A stretch of DNA of 64,000 nucleotides from Elymus sibiricus (GCA_039707655.1 CM077665.1:313224486-313288485); one strand, 5' to 3'. Counted from the stretch's first letter, positions 23,938-37,016 are shown. The notes: a model not told the origin generated them from the letters alone. Translations and numbers: made by a program.

Positions 23938-25132
23938 ATCACTAGATCATGAGCACCGGGCGAAAAATAAGCTGTAGTGATCATATAGACAAAACGCTCA
24001 AACCAAGCGCGGGAGGCTTGCTTTAGGCCATATAGAGAGCGACGAAGACAGCAAACCATGCCATCAGGAACTGAATACCCATGTGGTGGCTTCATATAAA
24101 CTTCCTCACAGAACTCACAGTTAATAAAGGAATTATTAACATCAAGCTGAGACACGGACCAGTGGCAAACAAAGGCCACTGCGAGAAGTGTGCGGATAGT
24201 GGTCATATGGGTCATAGGAGCAAAAGTCTCATCGTAATCACGACCATGCTCATGCTGAAAGCCACGAGCCACAAGACGAGCTTTATAACGCTCAAGAGAA
24301 CCATCAGAGCGAGTCTTAATCTTATAGACCCACTTACAAGTGATGGGACGAACATGGGGAGGAAGAGAAACCACGCCCCACGTGCCGGTGCGATCAAGGG
24401 CAACAATCTCCTCTCCCATCGCAAACTGCCATTCAGGATGAACAACAGCATCTCGATAAGATGTCATCTCAAGAACGGTCGAAATACCATAGCGAGATGG
24501 AAAATATCGGTCAAGGGGCAGACAAAGCCGAGAACGAAGACCATAAGTCGGGTGAGAGGTAGAAGACAACACACCAGAAGTAGAGGGCACATCAGTAGAC
24601 TCATCCACAACACGTGAACGATGAGTATAATGGAAAGTAAAGGAGGGAAGAGGTGGAATCACTGGATGTGGAGACGGGGAATGTATCAGTGATGAAGGTG
24701 GAGAATAGGAAGGTATTAGTGATGAAGGTGGAGAGTCATGCGATGAGGGAGGAGATGAAACCGTAGAAGAGGACGGCGTCAGATCTGCAACAGCGGGACG
24801 AGGCGTAGGAATACTAGCACCGAGGGAGGTGTATTTGGAAACGTAAGAAAAGAGATGTCCGCCGTAGAAAAGGCCGAGGAGGATGGACGCGAGTAGAAGG
24901 GACGAGATTCATCAAAGGTCACATCCCGGGAAATATGCATTCAGCGACCGACAGGATCCCAATGTCGATAGCCCTTACGCTCATCACTATATCCGAGAAA
25001 GACACATTCAACAGACAAAGCGATCAGTTTGGTGTATTCATGAGGGGCAAGCAAAACATAGCAAACAAAACCAAACAAACGGAGCGTCAAATAATCAGGA
25101 GAACGACCAGAAAGATGCACCAGAGGAATACC
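23938..25132 (-). pseudogene. Copia element E: integrase C-terminus and N-terminal reverse transcriptase
   Basis: Continues from 33956 across copia F. At 25132-24941 is the end of the integrase core region (LRLFGFVCYVLLAP, then the VECVFLGYS motif). A hydrophilic linker follows (24900-24670), with a 33-bp imperfect direct repeat near 24677-24735. At 24662-23938 is the N-terminal half of a copia reverse transcriptase: CKWVYKIKTRSDG, ARLVARGF, a QLDV-type motif and SLYGLKQASRAWF. The sequence breaks off before the YVDD active site at 23938. The linker frame is disrupted. The enzyme would have integrated and copied the element; it is dead. Confidence 0.85.
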
Positions 25133-26894
25133 TGTTGGGGAACGTTGCATGGGAAACAAAAAATTTCCTACGCACACGCAAGATCTATCCATGGTGATGA
25201 GCATCTACGAGAGGGAGAGTGGATCTACGTACCCTTGTAGATCGCTAAGCGGAAGCGTTAAGAAACGCGGCTGATGTAGTCGAACGTCTTCGCGATCCAA
25301 ATCGCAAGTCGTCCCTCGATCCAATCACGATCTAGCGCCGAACGGACGGCACCTCCGCGTTCAACACACGTACAGCTTGATGACGCCTTCACCTCCTCGA
25401 TCCAGCGAGCGATGGTGAAGTAGTAGATGAGTTCCGGCAGCACGACGGCGTGGTGACGGTGGTGGTGAAGAACAATCTCCGCAGGGCTTCCCCAAGCACT
25501 AAGGAAACTACGACGTAGGATGAACTAGAGGGGCGGGGTTGCCGGCACACGGCTTGGGGATTTCTTGATGTGTTCCGGGTGCTAGCCCTTCCCCTCTATT
25601 TATATGTTGAGCCCTGGGGTCGAAACTTGGAGAAAGAGCCTCCTCAAGGTTTGGCCCGCAAGGCAAGAGTCCTCCTCGGACTCCAGGACCAGACAGCAGG
25701 GTCCTCGGCATCTGGCCCCAGACGCCAGGGTTCCTGGCGTCTGGCCCCTGGCCTCCGCAAAACTCCTTTTGCACCTTCCTTAAAGCCTCGTGGGCTTTAC
25801 CCCTTGGCCCAAATAAAGTGTTCTCGTACCCGAACATTTCGGGAAACATCCGAAACCCCTTCCGGTGAATTCCGGAACCCTTCCGGAGACCAAACACTAT
25901 TATCCCATATATCAATCTTTACCTCCGGACTATTCCGGAGATCCTCGTCATGTCCGGGATCTCATCCGGGACTCCGAACAACCTTCGGTCACCAACATAA
26001 CACCTCAACTATACTTATATCGTCACCAAACGTTAAGTGTGTAGACCCTGCGGGTTCGAGAACTATGTAGACATGACCGAGACACCTCTACGGTCAATAA
26101 CCAATAGCGGGACCTGGATGCCCATATTGGCTCCTACATATTCTACGAAGATCTTTATCGGTCGAACCTCTATGTCAAGGATTCAGTTAATCCCGTACAC
26201 TGTTCCCTTTGTTCTTCGGTATGTTACTTGCCCGAGATTCGATCGTCGGTATCTCCATACCTAGTTCAATCTCGTTACCGGCAAGTCTCTTTACTCGTTC
26301 CGTAATACAAGATCCCGTGGCTAACTCTTTAGTCACTTTGCTTGCAAGGCTCATTGTGATGTTGTATTACCGAGTGGGCCCTGAGATACCTCTCCGTCAC
26401 ACGGAGTAACAAATCACAGTCTTGATCCATGCCCACTCAATAGACCCCCTCGGAGATACCTGTAGAGCATCTTTATAGTGACCCAGTTACGTTGTGACGT
26501 TTGATACACACAAGGTATTCTTCCGGGGTCAGTGAGTTGCATGATCTCATGGTCATAGGAACAGATACTTGACATGCAGAAAACAATAGCAATAAACTGA
26601 CACGATCATATGCTACGTTCATAGTTTGGGTCTTGTCCATCACATCATTCTCCTAATTATGTGATCCCGTTATCAAATGACATCTCATGTCCATGGCTAG
26701 GAAATCTTGACCATCTTTGACCAACGAACTAGTCCACTAGAGGCATACTAGGGACACTGTGTTGTCTATGTATCCACACATGTATCAGTGTTTCCAATTA
26801 ATACAATTATAGCATGGATAATAAACGATTATCATGAACAAGGAAATATAATAATAACTACTTTTATTATTGCCTCTAGGGCATATTTCCAACA
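25133..26894 (-). repeat. 3' LTR of copia F
   Basis: 1,762 bp with TG...CA ends. On the minus strand a TATAAATAG box lies at 25596-25604, with a perfect 12-bp-arm hairpin upstream at 25718-25744. Confidence 0.95.
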
Positions 26895-26907
26895 GTCTCC
26901 CACTTGC
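26895..26907 (-). other. Polypurine tract of copia F
   Basis: The minus strand reads GCAAGTGGGAGAC directly before the 3' LTR. Copia I has the identical tract at 56041-56053. Confidence 0.9.
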
Positions 26908-26944
26908 ACTAGAGTCAATAATCTAGCTCACATCACTATGTGAT

Positions 26945-29900
26945 TTACATTGTAATGAATCTAACACCCATACAGTTCTGGTGTTGATCATGTTTAGCCC
27001 TTGGAAGAGGTTTAGTCATCGGATCTGCAACATTCAGATCCGTGTGCAGTTTGCAAATATTTATGTCGTCCTCCTTGATGTAATCGCGGATGGAATTGAA
27101 ACGTCGCTTTATGTGTCTGGTCCTCTTGTGAAACCTTGGTTCCTTGGCTAGGGCAATGGCACCAGTGTTGTCACAGAACAGAGTCATTGGGTTTAGTGCA
27201 CTAGGCACTACTCCAAGATCTGTCATGAACTCCTTCATCCAGACACCTTCCTTCGCCGCCACCGAGGCAGCGATGTACTCCGCTTCGCATGTAGAATCAG
27301 CTACTACGCTTTGCTTGGAACTGCACCAGCTAACCGCACCCCCATTGAGAATAAATACGTATCCGGTTTGCGACTTAGAGTCATCCGGATCAGTGTCAAA
27401 GCTTGCATCGACGTAACTCTTTACGACGAGCTCTTGATCACCTCCATAAACGAGAAACATGTCCTTAGTCCTTTTCAGGTACTTCAGGATATTCTTGACC
27501 GCCGTCCAGTGTTCCATTCCTGGATCACTTTGAAACCTTCCGGCCATACTTATGGCAAGGCTGACATCGGGTCTTGTGCACAGCATTGCATACATGATAG
27601 AGCCTATGGCTAAAGCATAGGGGACGACACTCATCTTTTCTCTATCTTCTGCAGTCACTGGGCATTGAGTCTTACTCAACTTCACACCTTGCAACACAGG
27701 CAAGAACCCGTTCTTGGACTTATCCATTTTGAACTTCTTCAAAACTTTGTCAAGGTATGTGCTCTGTGAAAGTCCTATTAAGCGTCTCGATCTATCTCTA
27801 TAGATCTTGATGCCTAATATCAAAGCAGCTTCTCCTAGGTCCTTCATTGAAAAACTCTTGTTCAAATATTCCTTCACGCTTTCCAACATTTTTATATTAT
27901 TTCCAATCAGTAATATGTCATCCACATATAATATTAAAAACGCTATAGCGCTCCCACTCACTTTCTTGTAAATACAAGCTTCTCCGTAAACTTGTATAAA
28001 CCCGAACGCTTTGATCACCTCATCAAAGCGAAGATTCCAACTCCGAGATGCTTGCACCAGTCCATAAATGGATTGCTGGAGTTTGCAAACTTTGTCAGCA
28101 TTCTATGGATCGACAAAACCTTTTGGTTGCATCATATACAACTCTTCCTTAAGGAAACCGTTAAGGAACGCTGTTTTGACATCCATCTGCCAAATTTCAT
28201 AATCGAAAAAGGCAGCTATTGCTAACATGATTCTGACGGACTTAAACATCGCTACGGGTGAGAAGGTCTCATCGTAGTCAACTCATTGAACTTGTGAAAA
28301 ACCCTTTGCCACAAGTCGAGCTTTATAGACGGTGACATTACCGTCCGCGTTCGTCTTCCTCTTAAAGATCCATTTGTTCTGAATGGCCTTACGCCCTTCA
28401 GGTAATACTTCCAAAGCCCATACTTTATTTTCATACATGGATCCCATCTCGGATTTCATGGCCTCTAACCATTTCTCGGAATCCGGGCCCATCATCACTT
28501 CTCCATAGCTCGTAGGTTCATCGTTGTCCAACAACATGACCTCTAAGACAGGGTTGCCGTACCACTCAGGAGTAGTACGCGTCCTTGTCGACCTACGAGG
28601 TTCGATAGCAACTTGATCCGAAGCTTCATGATCTTCATCATTAACTACCTCTTCAACTGATGTAGGCTCTACAGAAACATCTTTCTGCGCTGCGCTACTC
28701 TCAGGTTGAAGTAAAGGTTCAACAACCTCATCAAGTTCTATCTTCCTCCCACTCAATTCTTTCGAGAGAAACTCTTTCTAAAGAAATGTTCTGTTTTTAG
28801 TGACAAACACTTTGCCTTCGGATCTGAGGTAGAAGGTATACCCAACTATTTCTTTTGGGTATCCTATGAAGACGCATTTCTCCGCTTTGGGTTCCAGCTT
28901 TTCAGGCTGAAGCTTTTTGACATAAGCATCACATCCCCAAACTTTAAGAAACGACAGCTTTGGCTTCTTGCCAAACCAAAGTTCATATGGCGTCATCTCA
29001 ATGGATTTCGATGGTGCCCTATTTAAAGTGAATGTTGTTGTCTCTAATGCATAACCCCAAAACGATAGTGGCAAATCGGCAAGAGTAATCATAGATCGCA
29101 CCATATCCAATAAGGTTCGATTATGACGTTCGGACACACCATTACGCTGTGGTGTTCCAGGCGGTGTCAATTGTGAAACAATTCCACACTGTCTTAAGTG
29201 ACTGCCAAACTCATAACTCAGATATTCTCCTCCTCGATCAGATGGTAGGAATTTAATCTTCTTGTTACGATGATTCTCAACTTCACTCTGAAATTGCTTG
29301 AACTTTTCAAACGTTTGAGACTTGTGTTTCATTAAGTAAATATACCCATATCTACTTAAGTCATCAGTGAAGGTGAGAAAGTAACGATAACCACCGCGCG
29401 CCTCAATGCTCATCGGACCGCACACATCAGTATGTATGATTTCCAACAAGTCACTTGCCCGTTCCATTGTTCCAGAGAACGGCGTCTTAGCCATCTTGCC
29501 CATGAGGCATGGCTCACATGTGTCAAGTGATTCAAAATCAAGTGACTCCAAAAGTCCATCGGCATGGAACTTCTTCATGCGTTTTACGCCAATATGACCT
29601 AAACGGCAGTGCCACAAGAAAGTGGTATTATCATTATCAATTCTACATCTTTTGGCATCAATGTTATGAACATGTGTATTATCACTATCGAGATTCAATA
29701 AGAATAAACCCCTCACATTGGGTGCATGACCATAAAAGATATTACTCATATAAATAGAACAACCATTATTCTCTGATTTAAATGAGTAACCGTCTCGCAA
29801 TAAACAAGATCCAGATATAATGTTCATGCTTAACGCAGGCACTAAATAACAATTATTCAAGTTCATCACTAATCCCGATGGTAATCGAAGAGCGAGCGTG

Positions 29901-30928
29901 CCGACGGCGATCACATCAACCTTGGAACCATTTCCCATGCGCATCGTCACTTCGTCCTTTGCCAGCCTCCGTCTATTCCGTAGTTGCTGTTTTGAGTTGC
30001 AAATGTGAGCAACGGCACCGGTATCAAATACCCAGGCACTACAACGAGAGTTGGTAAGGTACACATCAATAACATGTATATCATATATACCTTGTTTGTT
30101 GTTGGCCGCCTTCTTGTCAGCCAAATACTTGGGGCAGTTCTGCTTCCAGTGACCAGTTCCCTTGCAATGAAAGCACTCAGTTTCTGGCTTGGGTCCAGCC
30201 TTGGGTTTCTTCACGGGAGGGGCAACTGCTTTGCCACTCTTCTTGGAGTTACCCTTCTTACCCTTGCCATTCTTCTTGAAACTAGTGGTTTTATTGACCA
30301 TCAACACTTGATGCTCCTTCTGAATCTCAGACTCAGCGACTTTCAACATCGCAAACAGCTCGGCGACTGACTTGTTCATCCCGTGCATGTTATAGTTCAA
30401 CACGAAGGTCTTGTAGCTAGGTGGCAATGATTGAAGAACTATGTCAGTGATTGCCTCTGCTGGAAGGGGCATCCCCAATTCAGCTAGACGTGTGGAATAC
30501 CCAGACATTTTGAGTATGTGTTCACTGACAGACCCGTTCTCCTCCATCTTGCAGGCATAGAACTTATCGGAGGTCTCATACCTCTCGATTCGGGCATTCT
30601 TCTGAAAGATAAACTTCAACTCTAGGAACATATCATATGCTCCATGACGTTCAAAACGTCTTTGAAGTCCCGGTTCTAAGCCATACAACATTGCACATTG
30701 AACCATTGAGTCATCATTAGAACGAGCCTGCCAGGCGTTCACAACGTCTGGAGACTCAACTGGAGCGGGTGGATCACCAAGCGGTGCATCAAGGACATAA
30801 CCCTTTTGGGAAGCCGTAAGGATAATCCTCAGATTACGGGCCCAGTGCACAAAGTTACTTCCATCATCTTTCAACTTAGCTTTCTCTAGGAACGCATTAA
30901 AATTCAGGGGTGCTACTGCGCGAGTCAT
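26945..30928 (-). pseudogene. Copia F gag-pol polyprotein, one frame with three stop codons
   Basis: A single reading frame of 1,328 codons from ATG 30928 (MTRAVAPLNF) to a normal stop at 26945, interrupted only by TAG 28778-28780, TGA 28283-28285 and TAG 28103-28105. Domains in order are: gag (residues 1-250); a CX2CX4HX4C zinc knuckle (252-265, CFHCKGTGHWKQNC); aspartic protease DTG (302-304); an HHCC zinc finger (H440, H445, C471, C474); and an integrase DD35E triad (D501, D564, E600). The linker, reverse transcriptase (QMDVKTAFL region, YVDDILL near 27920) and RNase H (DASFD and the EAEYIAA region near 27300) follow. All catalytic residues seen are intact. The stops inactivate this copy. 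Confidence 0.95.
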
Positions 30929-32175
30929 GATCTACAACATAAATATTGCAAAGACAACTTAGACTATTGTTCAAGATAATGAGTTTAGTTAATCATATTA
31001 CTTAAAAACTCCCACAAAAATTGACATCCCTCCGGTCATTTGAGTGTCACATGATCCAAATCCACCAACTCAAGTCCGATCATCACGTGAGTTGAGGTGG
31101 TTTCAATGGTGAACATCTTCATGTTGATCATATCTACTATATGACTCATGTTCGACCTTTCGGTCTCTTGTGTTCCGAGGCCATGTCTGTACATGCTAGG
31201 CTCGTCAAGTTTAACCCGAGTGTTCCACACATGCAACACTGGCTTGCACCCGTTCTATGCGAACGTAGAGTCTATCACACCCGATCATCACGTGGTGTCT
31301 CGAAACGACGAACTTTCGCAACGGTGCACACTCGCGGAGAACACAATTTTATCTTGAAATTTAAGTGAGGGATCACCTTATAATGCTACCGTCGTCCTAA
31401 GCAAAATAAGATGCATAAAAGGATTAACATCACATGCAAATCATAAGTGACATGATATGGCCATGAACTTGTGCTTTTGATCTCCATCTCCAAAGCACTG
31501 GCATGATCTCCATCGTCACCGGCATGACACCATGATCTCCATCATCTTGATCTCCATCAATGTGTCGCCATGAGGTTGTCGCGCCGACTGTTCCTTCCAC
31601 GACTATTGCTAACTCATAGCGATAAAGTAAAGCAAAAAAAACGGCGAAAATAATTAAAGACAACCCTATGGCTCCTGCCGGTTGCCGTACTCATCGACAT
31701 GCAAGTCGTGATATTCTATACAATACATGATCATCTCATACATCACATATATCTCATCATGTAATTGGCCATATCACATCACAACATATCCTGCAAAAAC
31801 AAGTTAGACGTCCTCTAATTGTTGTTGCAAGTTTTACGTGGCTGCTACGGGTATCTAGCAAGAACAATTCTTACCTACGCAAAAACCACAACGGTGATAC
31901 AAAAATTGCTATTCAACCTTCTCAAGGACCGCCTTTGTCAAATCTGATCCGACTAAAGTGGGAGAACAGACACCCACCAGCCATCTTTATGCAACGAAGT
32001 TACATGTCAGTTGATGGAACCGGTCTCTCGTAAGCGTACGAGTAATGTTGGTCCGGGACGCTTCATCCCACAATACCGCCGAATCAAGAAAAGACCAAGG
32101 GAGGAAGCAATCTGAATATCAATGCCCACAAACTCCTTTGTGTTCTACTCGTGATCTCATCTACACATAGACCTA
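30929..32175 (-). other. 5' leader of copia F
   Basis: 1.25 kb between the priming site and the gag start, with no supported ORF. It is collinear with the leader of copia I (51034-52270). A long untranslated leader is typical of Angela/BARE-1 elements and holds packaging and dimerisation signals in relatives (known of the family, not seen here). Confidence 0.75.
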
Positions 32176-32188
32176 GCTCATGACGCCA
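32176..32188 (-). other. Primer binding site of copia F, degenerate
   Basis: The minus strand reads TGGCGTCATGAGC, against TGGTATCATGAGC in copia I and TGGTATCAGAGC as the usual initiator-Met type. The neighbouring LTR end also carries a mutation (CAAAA instead of CAACA). Confidence 0.7.
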
Positions 32189-32189
32189 C

Positions 32190-33955
32190 TTTTGGGGAAC
32201 GTTGCATGGGAAACAAAAAATTTCCTACGCACACGCAAGATCTATCCATGGTGATGAGCATCTACGAGAGGGAGAGTGGATCTACGTACCCTTGTAGATC
32301 ACTAAGCGGAAGCGTTAAGAAACGCGGTTGATGTAGTCAAACGTCTTCGCGATCCAAATCGCAAGTCGTCCCTCGATCCAATCACGATCTAGCGCCGAAC
32401 GGACGGCACCTCCGCGTTCAACACACGTACAGCTTGATGACGCCTTCACCTCCTCGATCCAGCGAGCGATGGTGAAGTAGTAGATGAGTTCCGGTAGCAC
32501 GACGGCGTGGTGATGGTGGTGGTGAAGAACAATCTCCGCAGGGCTTCGCCAAGCACTACGGAAACTACGACGTAGGATGAACTAGAGGGGCGGGGTTGCC
32601 GGCACACGGCTTGGGGATTTCTTGATGTGTTCCGGGTGCAAGCCCTGCCCCTCTATTTATATGTTGAGCCCTGGGGTCGAAACTTTGAGAAAGAGCCTCC
32701 TCAAAGTCGGTTTGGCCCGCAAGGCAAGAGTCCTCCTCGGACTCCAGGACCAGACGCCAGGGTCCTCAGCGTCTGGCCCCAGACGCCAGGGTTCCTGGCG
32801 TCTGGCCCCTGGCCTCCGCAAATCTCCTTTTGCACCTTCCTTAAAGCCCCGTGGGCTTTACCCCTTGGCCCAAATAAAGTGTTCTCGTACCCGAACATTT
32901 CGGGAAACATCTGAAACCCCTTCCGGTGAATTTCGGAACCCTTCCGGAGACCAAACACTATTATCCCATATATCAATCTTTACCTCCGGACTATTCCGGA
33001 GATCCTCGTCATGTCCGGGATCTCATCCGGGACTCCGAACAACCTTCGGTCACCAACATAACAACTCAACTATACTTATATCGTCACCAAACGTTAAGTG
33101 TGTAGACCCTGCGGGTTCGAGAACTATGTAGACATGACCGAGACACATCTACGGTCAATAACCAATAGCAGGACCTGGATGCTCATATTGGCTCCTACAT
33201 ATTCTACGAAGATCTTTATCGGTCGAACCTCTATGTCAAGGATTCAGTTAATCCCGTACGATGTTCCCTTTGTTCTTCGGTATGTTACTTGCCCGAGATT
33301 CGATCGTCGGTATCTCCATACCTAGTTCAATCTGGTTATCGGCAAGTCTCTTTACTCATTCCGTAATACAAGATCCCGTGGCTCACTCTTTAGTCACTTT
33401 TCTTGCAAGGCTCATTGTGATGTTGTATTACCGAGTGGGCCCTGAGATACCTCTCCATCACACGGAGTAACAAATCCCAGTCTTGATCCATGCCCACTCA
33501 ACAGACCCCCTCGAAGATACCTGTAGAGCATCTTTATAGTCACCCAGTTACGTTGTGACGTTTGATACACACAAGGTATTCCTCCGGTGTCAGTGAGTTG
33601 CATGATCTCATGGTCATAGGAACAGATACTTGACATGCAGAAAACAATAGCAATAAACTGAGACGATCATATGCTACGTTCATAGTTTGGGTCTTGTCCA
33701 TCACATCATTCTCCTAATGATGTGATCCCGTTATCAAATGACATCTCATGTCCATGGCTAGGAAATCTTGACCATCTTTGATCAACGAACTAGTCCACTA
33801 GAGGCATACTAGGGACACAGTGTTGTCTATGTATCCACACATGTATCAGTGTTTCCAATTAATACAATTATAGCATGGATAATAAACGATTATCATGAAC
33901 AAGGAAATATAATAATAACTACTTTTATTATTGCCTCTAGGGCATATTTCCAACA
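32190..33955 (-). repeat. 5' LTR of copia F
   Basis: 1,766 bp. The TATA box on the minus strand is at 32653-32661 and the hairpin at 32779-32805. The LTR edge facing the leader is mutated (TTTTGGGG instead of TGTTGGGG). Confidence 0.95.
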
Positions 33956-34092
33956 ATACCACCCTGTAGAGCAACAGATGGTTGAATATTGATGACATAG
34001 GTGGAAGTGGTAACAGCCTCAACCGAGAAGTGAGGTAGACGAAAGGCACTGATCATCATCGCACGCGTCGTCTCAAGAAGGTGACGATGCAT
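33956..34092 (-). pseudogene. Copia element E: integrase fragment upstream of the F insertion
   Basis: On the minus strand this encodes the end of a copia integrase core (motifs HRHLLET and TSTYVINIQPS, ending LQGGI). The coding sequence continues in frame at 25132 when copia F and one ATACC copy are removed. The catalytic D, D residues should lie upstream and are missing: similarity ends near 34092 and is replaced by unrelated sequence. This is a truncated remnant of the same gene as 23938-25132. Confidence 0.85.
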
Positions 34093-35180
34093 GAGCCTAG
34101 GTTTAGGAAAAAATATGAGTGTCGTAACTCGCTCTACCGAATACCGATCCATTCTCACGTCGCCGCCTCTGTTCTCTGGCCGGTTGCGCTGCTCTCCCTT
34201 CATCTGTCGGTGATGCTCGCTCGCCTCCACCTGTAGGTTAAAGCTCACGCTGCACGCCTCCGCTGGACCAGGCCGGGAGTGGTTGTAGGTGCTCCACGTC
34301 CATGCTAGCGTTGGGTGTTGGATCCCATCCATTTGGTCCAGATCAATCTAGCCGATGACTGATGTTCCTCTCACATGACTCATTGCTTCAGCCGCCGATG
34401 CCGCCATCCCGGATCGAGCCAGTCGTCGGTGCGGTGCCTCGGATCGAGTGGTCACCCATCCGAACTCCAATCAAGCCGCTGCAGGTATTTTCCCTATGGA
34501 TCGACGCTCCCTAGTACATCGCTCTGTATGTGATATGGTTTGTCATCAAGATCAGTCCGCCTTGTCTGGCTCCTTCCGTCATCTACGGGAGGTAAGCTGT
34601 TGTTTGTGTGCACGTGCTCCCTACACAGCCCATGAATATCTCTTCTTTGGGCTGCTGGTGGTCAGTCGGGTTACTCTTCAAGTTGGCCTGCTTCCGGCTA
34701 CCTGCCTTGAGTTATGTGGTTGTATTAAAAAAAGTAGAAGAAAACAAAGGTATAATGCTTGCATCCGGTACACCTCTCCCTCATTGCTCAATGTTTCTCG
34801 ACGGTGTTCCATATATTAATCCCGTCTCGCACATGCAACTCTCCTTGGTGCTTGGTGCTTGGTGCTTGCCCGCTCGAGGTGGTGGTTGTCGCTCTACTTC
34901 GACACATTTTGCGACATCCATCGTTGTTGCTGGATGCTCTACATCGACTCCTTCGGCAGCTGCACCCCCTCCTCTAGTTGCTTCGCTGCATGGTGTTGGT
35001 TGTTCTTCCGCGACTCTTCCCACGACTTCCGCACCTAGTGATTGTTGCCCTACGTCGACTCTTCTCGCAGCTTCCGCGCGCAGCAGTGACCGCTCTATGT
35101 CGACTTCCGCATTGGCTTACACATGTGGCTCTATGCGGACTTGCTACTCTCGGTCGACTCTACACGTGGCTTGCACGGGT
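34093..35180. other. Unclassified region between copia E and copia G
   Basis: Non-coding as far as I can tell. A serine-, threonine- and alanine-rich open frame on the plus strand (34608-35192) is low complexity. It could be the degenerate C-terminal gag of copia G, because the recognisable protease of G follows in the same direction, but the zinc knuckle expected there is not clear. Confidence 0.35.
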
Positions 35181-35496
35181 GGTGGCGACTGATCATCGTT
35201 GTTAGGAGTTTCTACTTTGACCTCTACTCTCATGTCCCTATTTGCATGTGAGATTGCACAACTACGATGCCTGCTTGATGCTTGGGATTTTCACCGACAG
35301 TTTATGCAGGTTCCATGAGTGACTCTTCTGGCATTGAGAAATCACCTTCTAATCATGCAGGTACATCCTCATGGATTCTTGATACTGGAGCATCTTTTCA
35401 TATGATTTATGATTCTTCCTCTTTGACCTCCGTTTGACTAGTTGAGTCTCTTGTTCATGTTCTTACGGTTGATGGCACTCCCCTCCCTCTAGCTAG
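35181..35496 (+). pseudogene. Copia G: gag end and aspartic protease start
   Basis: On the plus strand the frame beginning at ATG 35315 reads through a serine-rich linker to the copia protease active site motif SSWILDTGAS near 35375-35400. A TGA at about 35437 interrupts it. The frame continues to LPLAS at 35492, where a solo LTR is inserted. The DTG is intact, but the nonsense codon and the interruption make it dead. The protease belongs to the same copia clade style as copia E, in the opposite orientation. Confidence 0.75.
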
Positions 35497-37016
35497 TGAT
35501 AACCCACAATTATTGGGGATCATTTGTAGCTTTTTTGATAAGTAAGAGTGTCAAACCCAACAAGCAAGTAAAGGTAGTATTAATATTCTCTCAAGTTCTA
35601 TCGACGACAGATACAACTCTACGCACACTTAACATGTGCTTTACCTAGTACAAGAAATAACTACCTTGCGGGAATAAAACTAGAAGTACTTTGTATATGT
35701 AAGGAGATAGTTTTGCAAAATAATAAAGAACACGAAAATAAAAGTTAGGGGTTGTTTAGATAAAATAACAATTAGGTTAGTTTAGCGAGTGTGGAAAGTG
35801 GTGGTAGCATTTGCGAGATTGTCCTAGGCAATTGATAACTAGATCGGTCATCATCGTCGCAATTTTATATGAGGGAGAGGCATGAGCTAACATACTTTCC
35901 GTGCTTGGATCATATGCACTTATGATTGGAACTCTACCAAGCATCTGTAACTACTAAAGATCATTAAGTTAAAACCCAACCATAGCATGAAGTATAAAGT
36001 CCCCTTTATCCAATGTGCAACAATTCCCTTACTCGGGTTTAAGCTTATGTCACTCTCGCAACCCGCTAACATATTGCAACACCATATAGGGGTAATCCCC
36101 CACGTGTGCGCAGCGCGGAAGGCACCATAGGACAGCACCAAATAAAACATGCAACTCCAACCAATCAAGATCATCGATCAACCAATAGGACAAAAATAAT
36201 CTACTCAAACATCATAGGATGGCAACACATCATTGGATAATAATATGGAGCATAAAGAACCATTTCAAGTAGGGGTACATCGGGTTGTGGGAGAGTGGAC
36301 CGCTGTAAATAGATGAGGAAAGGGTATGGTGGTGTTGAGGAAGACAACGGAGTTGTTGGTGTAGATCGCGCCACGATGATTCCCCCGGCGGCACTCCGGC
36401 ACCGCCAGAAGAGAGGGGGAGAGGGGGCCTCTCCTTGTTCCTCTTGCTTGGACTCCTCCCTATATGGGAGGATGGTTCCCCCTCTGGTACTTGGCTGCCA
36501 TGGCCCCCGAGGGACGGAAGCCCCTCTATATTGGACATCTCTTTATGTTTATCTTCTGTTTCCGTGTTCCTGTTTTCTGGCCCTTCACCGTTTCTTAAAT
36601 ATCTAGAGATCCATAACTTCGATTGGACTGACATATTAAGGGGACTTTTATCCAGATATTATCTTTCTTGAGGCCGAAGGACACCCCCAACCGACCTATG
36701 AGGGAGTCACAAGATCAAGGGGCATGCCTACCCCCTCCGGGCGCGTCCTGTGAGCTCGTAACTCTCTCGGACATCGTCTGACGTTGATTCTTTTCCCAAA
36801 AATCAAATATATTCCAAAATAAATCCCCGTAAAATTTTATCACGTTTGGACTTCGTTTGATAAGGATTTTTTGCGAAACAAAAACATGCAACAATATGTG
36901 ATTGGGTCAATATGTTAGTTCAAGAAAATCATATAAATTGCTGCCAACAGTATGTGAAAGTTGTAAAATAATAGCATGAAACAATCAAAAATTATAGATA
37001 CGACGGAGACGTAACA
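35497..37016 (-). repeat. Solo LTR of a gypsy-type element, inserted in copia G
   Basis: A 1,520-bp unit with ends TGATAACCCAC and ...GAGACGTAACA and a duplicated CTAG at 35493-35496 and 37017-37020. If a T is added to the target, this is the 5-bp CTAGT. Joining the copia G coding sequence across it restores the frame. There is no internal domain, priming site or second LTR, so it is a solo LTR produced by LTR-LTR recombination. The sequence near 36420-36540 is GC-rich like the gypsy LTRs. Confidence 0.85.

Larger units (their letters stand above)
25133..33955 (-). mobile_element. Copia element F, Angela/BARE-1-like, complete, nested in copia E
   Basis: An 8.8-kb element with two LTRs (25133-26894 and 32190-33955), target duplications ATACC (25128-25132 and 33956-33960), a polypurine tract, a Met-tRNA-type priming site and a single gag-pol frame with three stop codons. 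It lies in the integrase gene of copia E. The LTRs differ at about 40 positions by eye (about 2.4 percent), so insertion is probably about one million years old under usual rates (inference). The LTR start TGTTGGAAATATGCCC and the polyprotein start MTRAVAPLNF mark it as Angela/BARE-1/WIS type; the subfamily is uncertain. Confidence 0.95.

Noticed and set aside
31141..31368. Short ORFs in the leader of copia F and its counterpart in copia I (51842-52066)
   Set aside because: They are in the untranslated leader, occur on the strand opposite to transcription and show no sign of coding selection.
34608..35192. 194-codon plus-strand ORF as a gene
   Set aside because: S/T/A-rich low-complexity, no domain, lying in copia G/E context.
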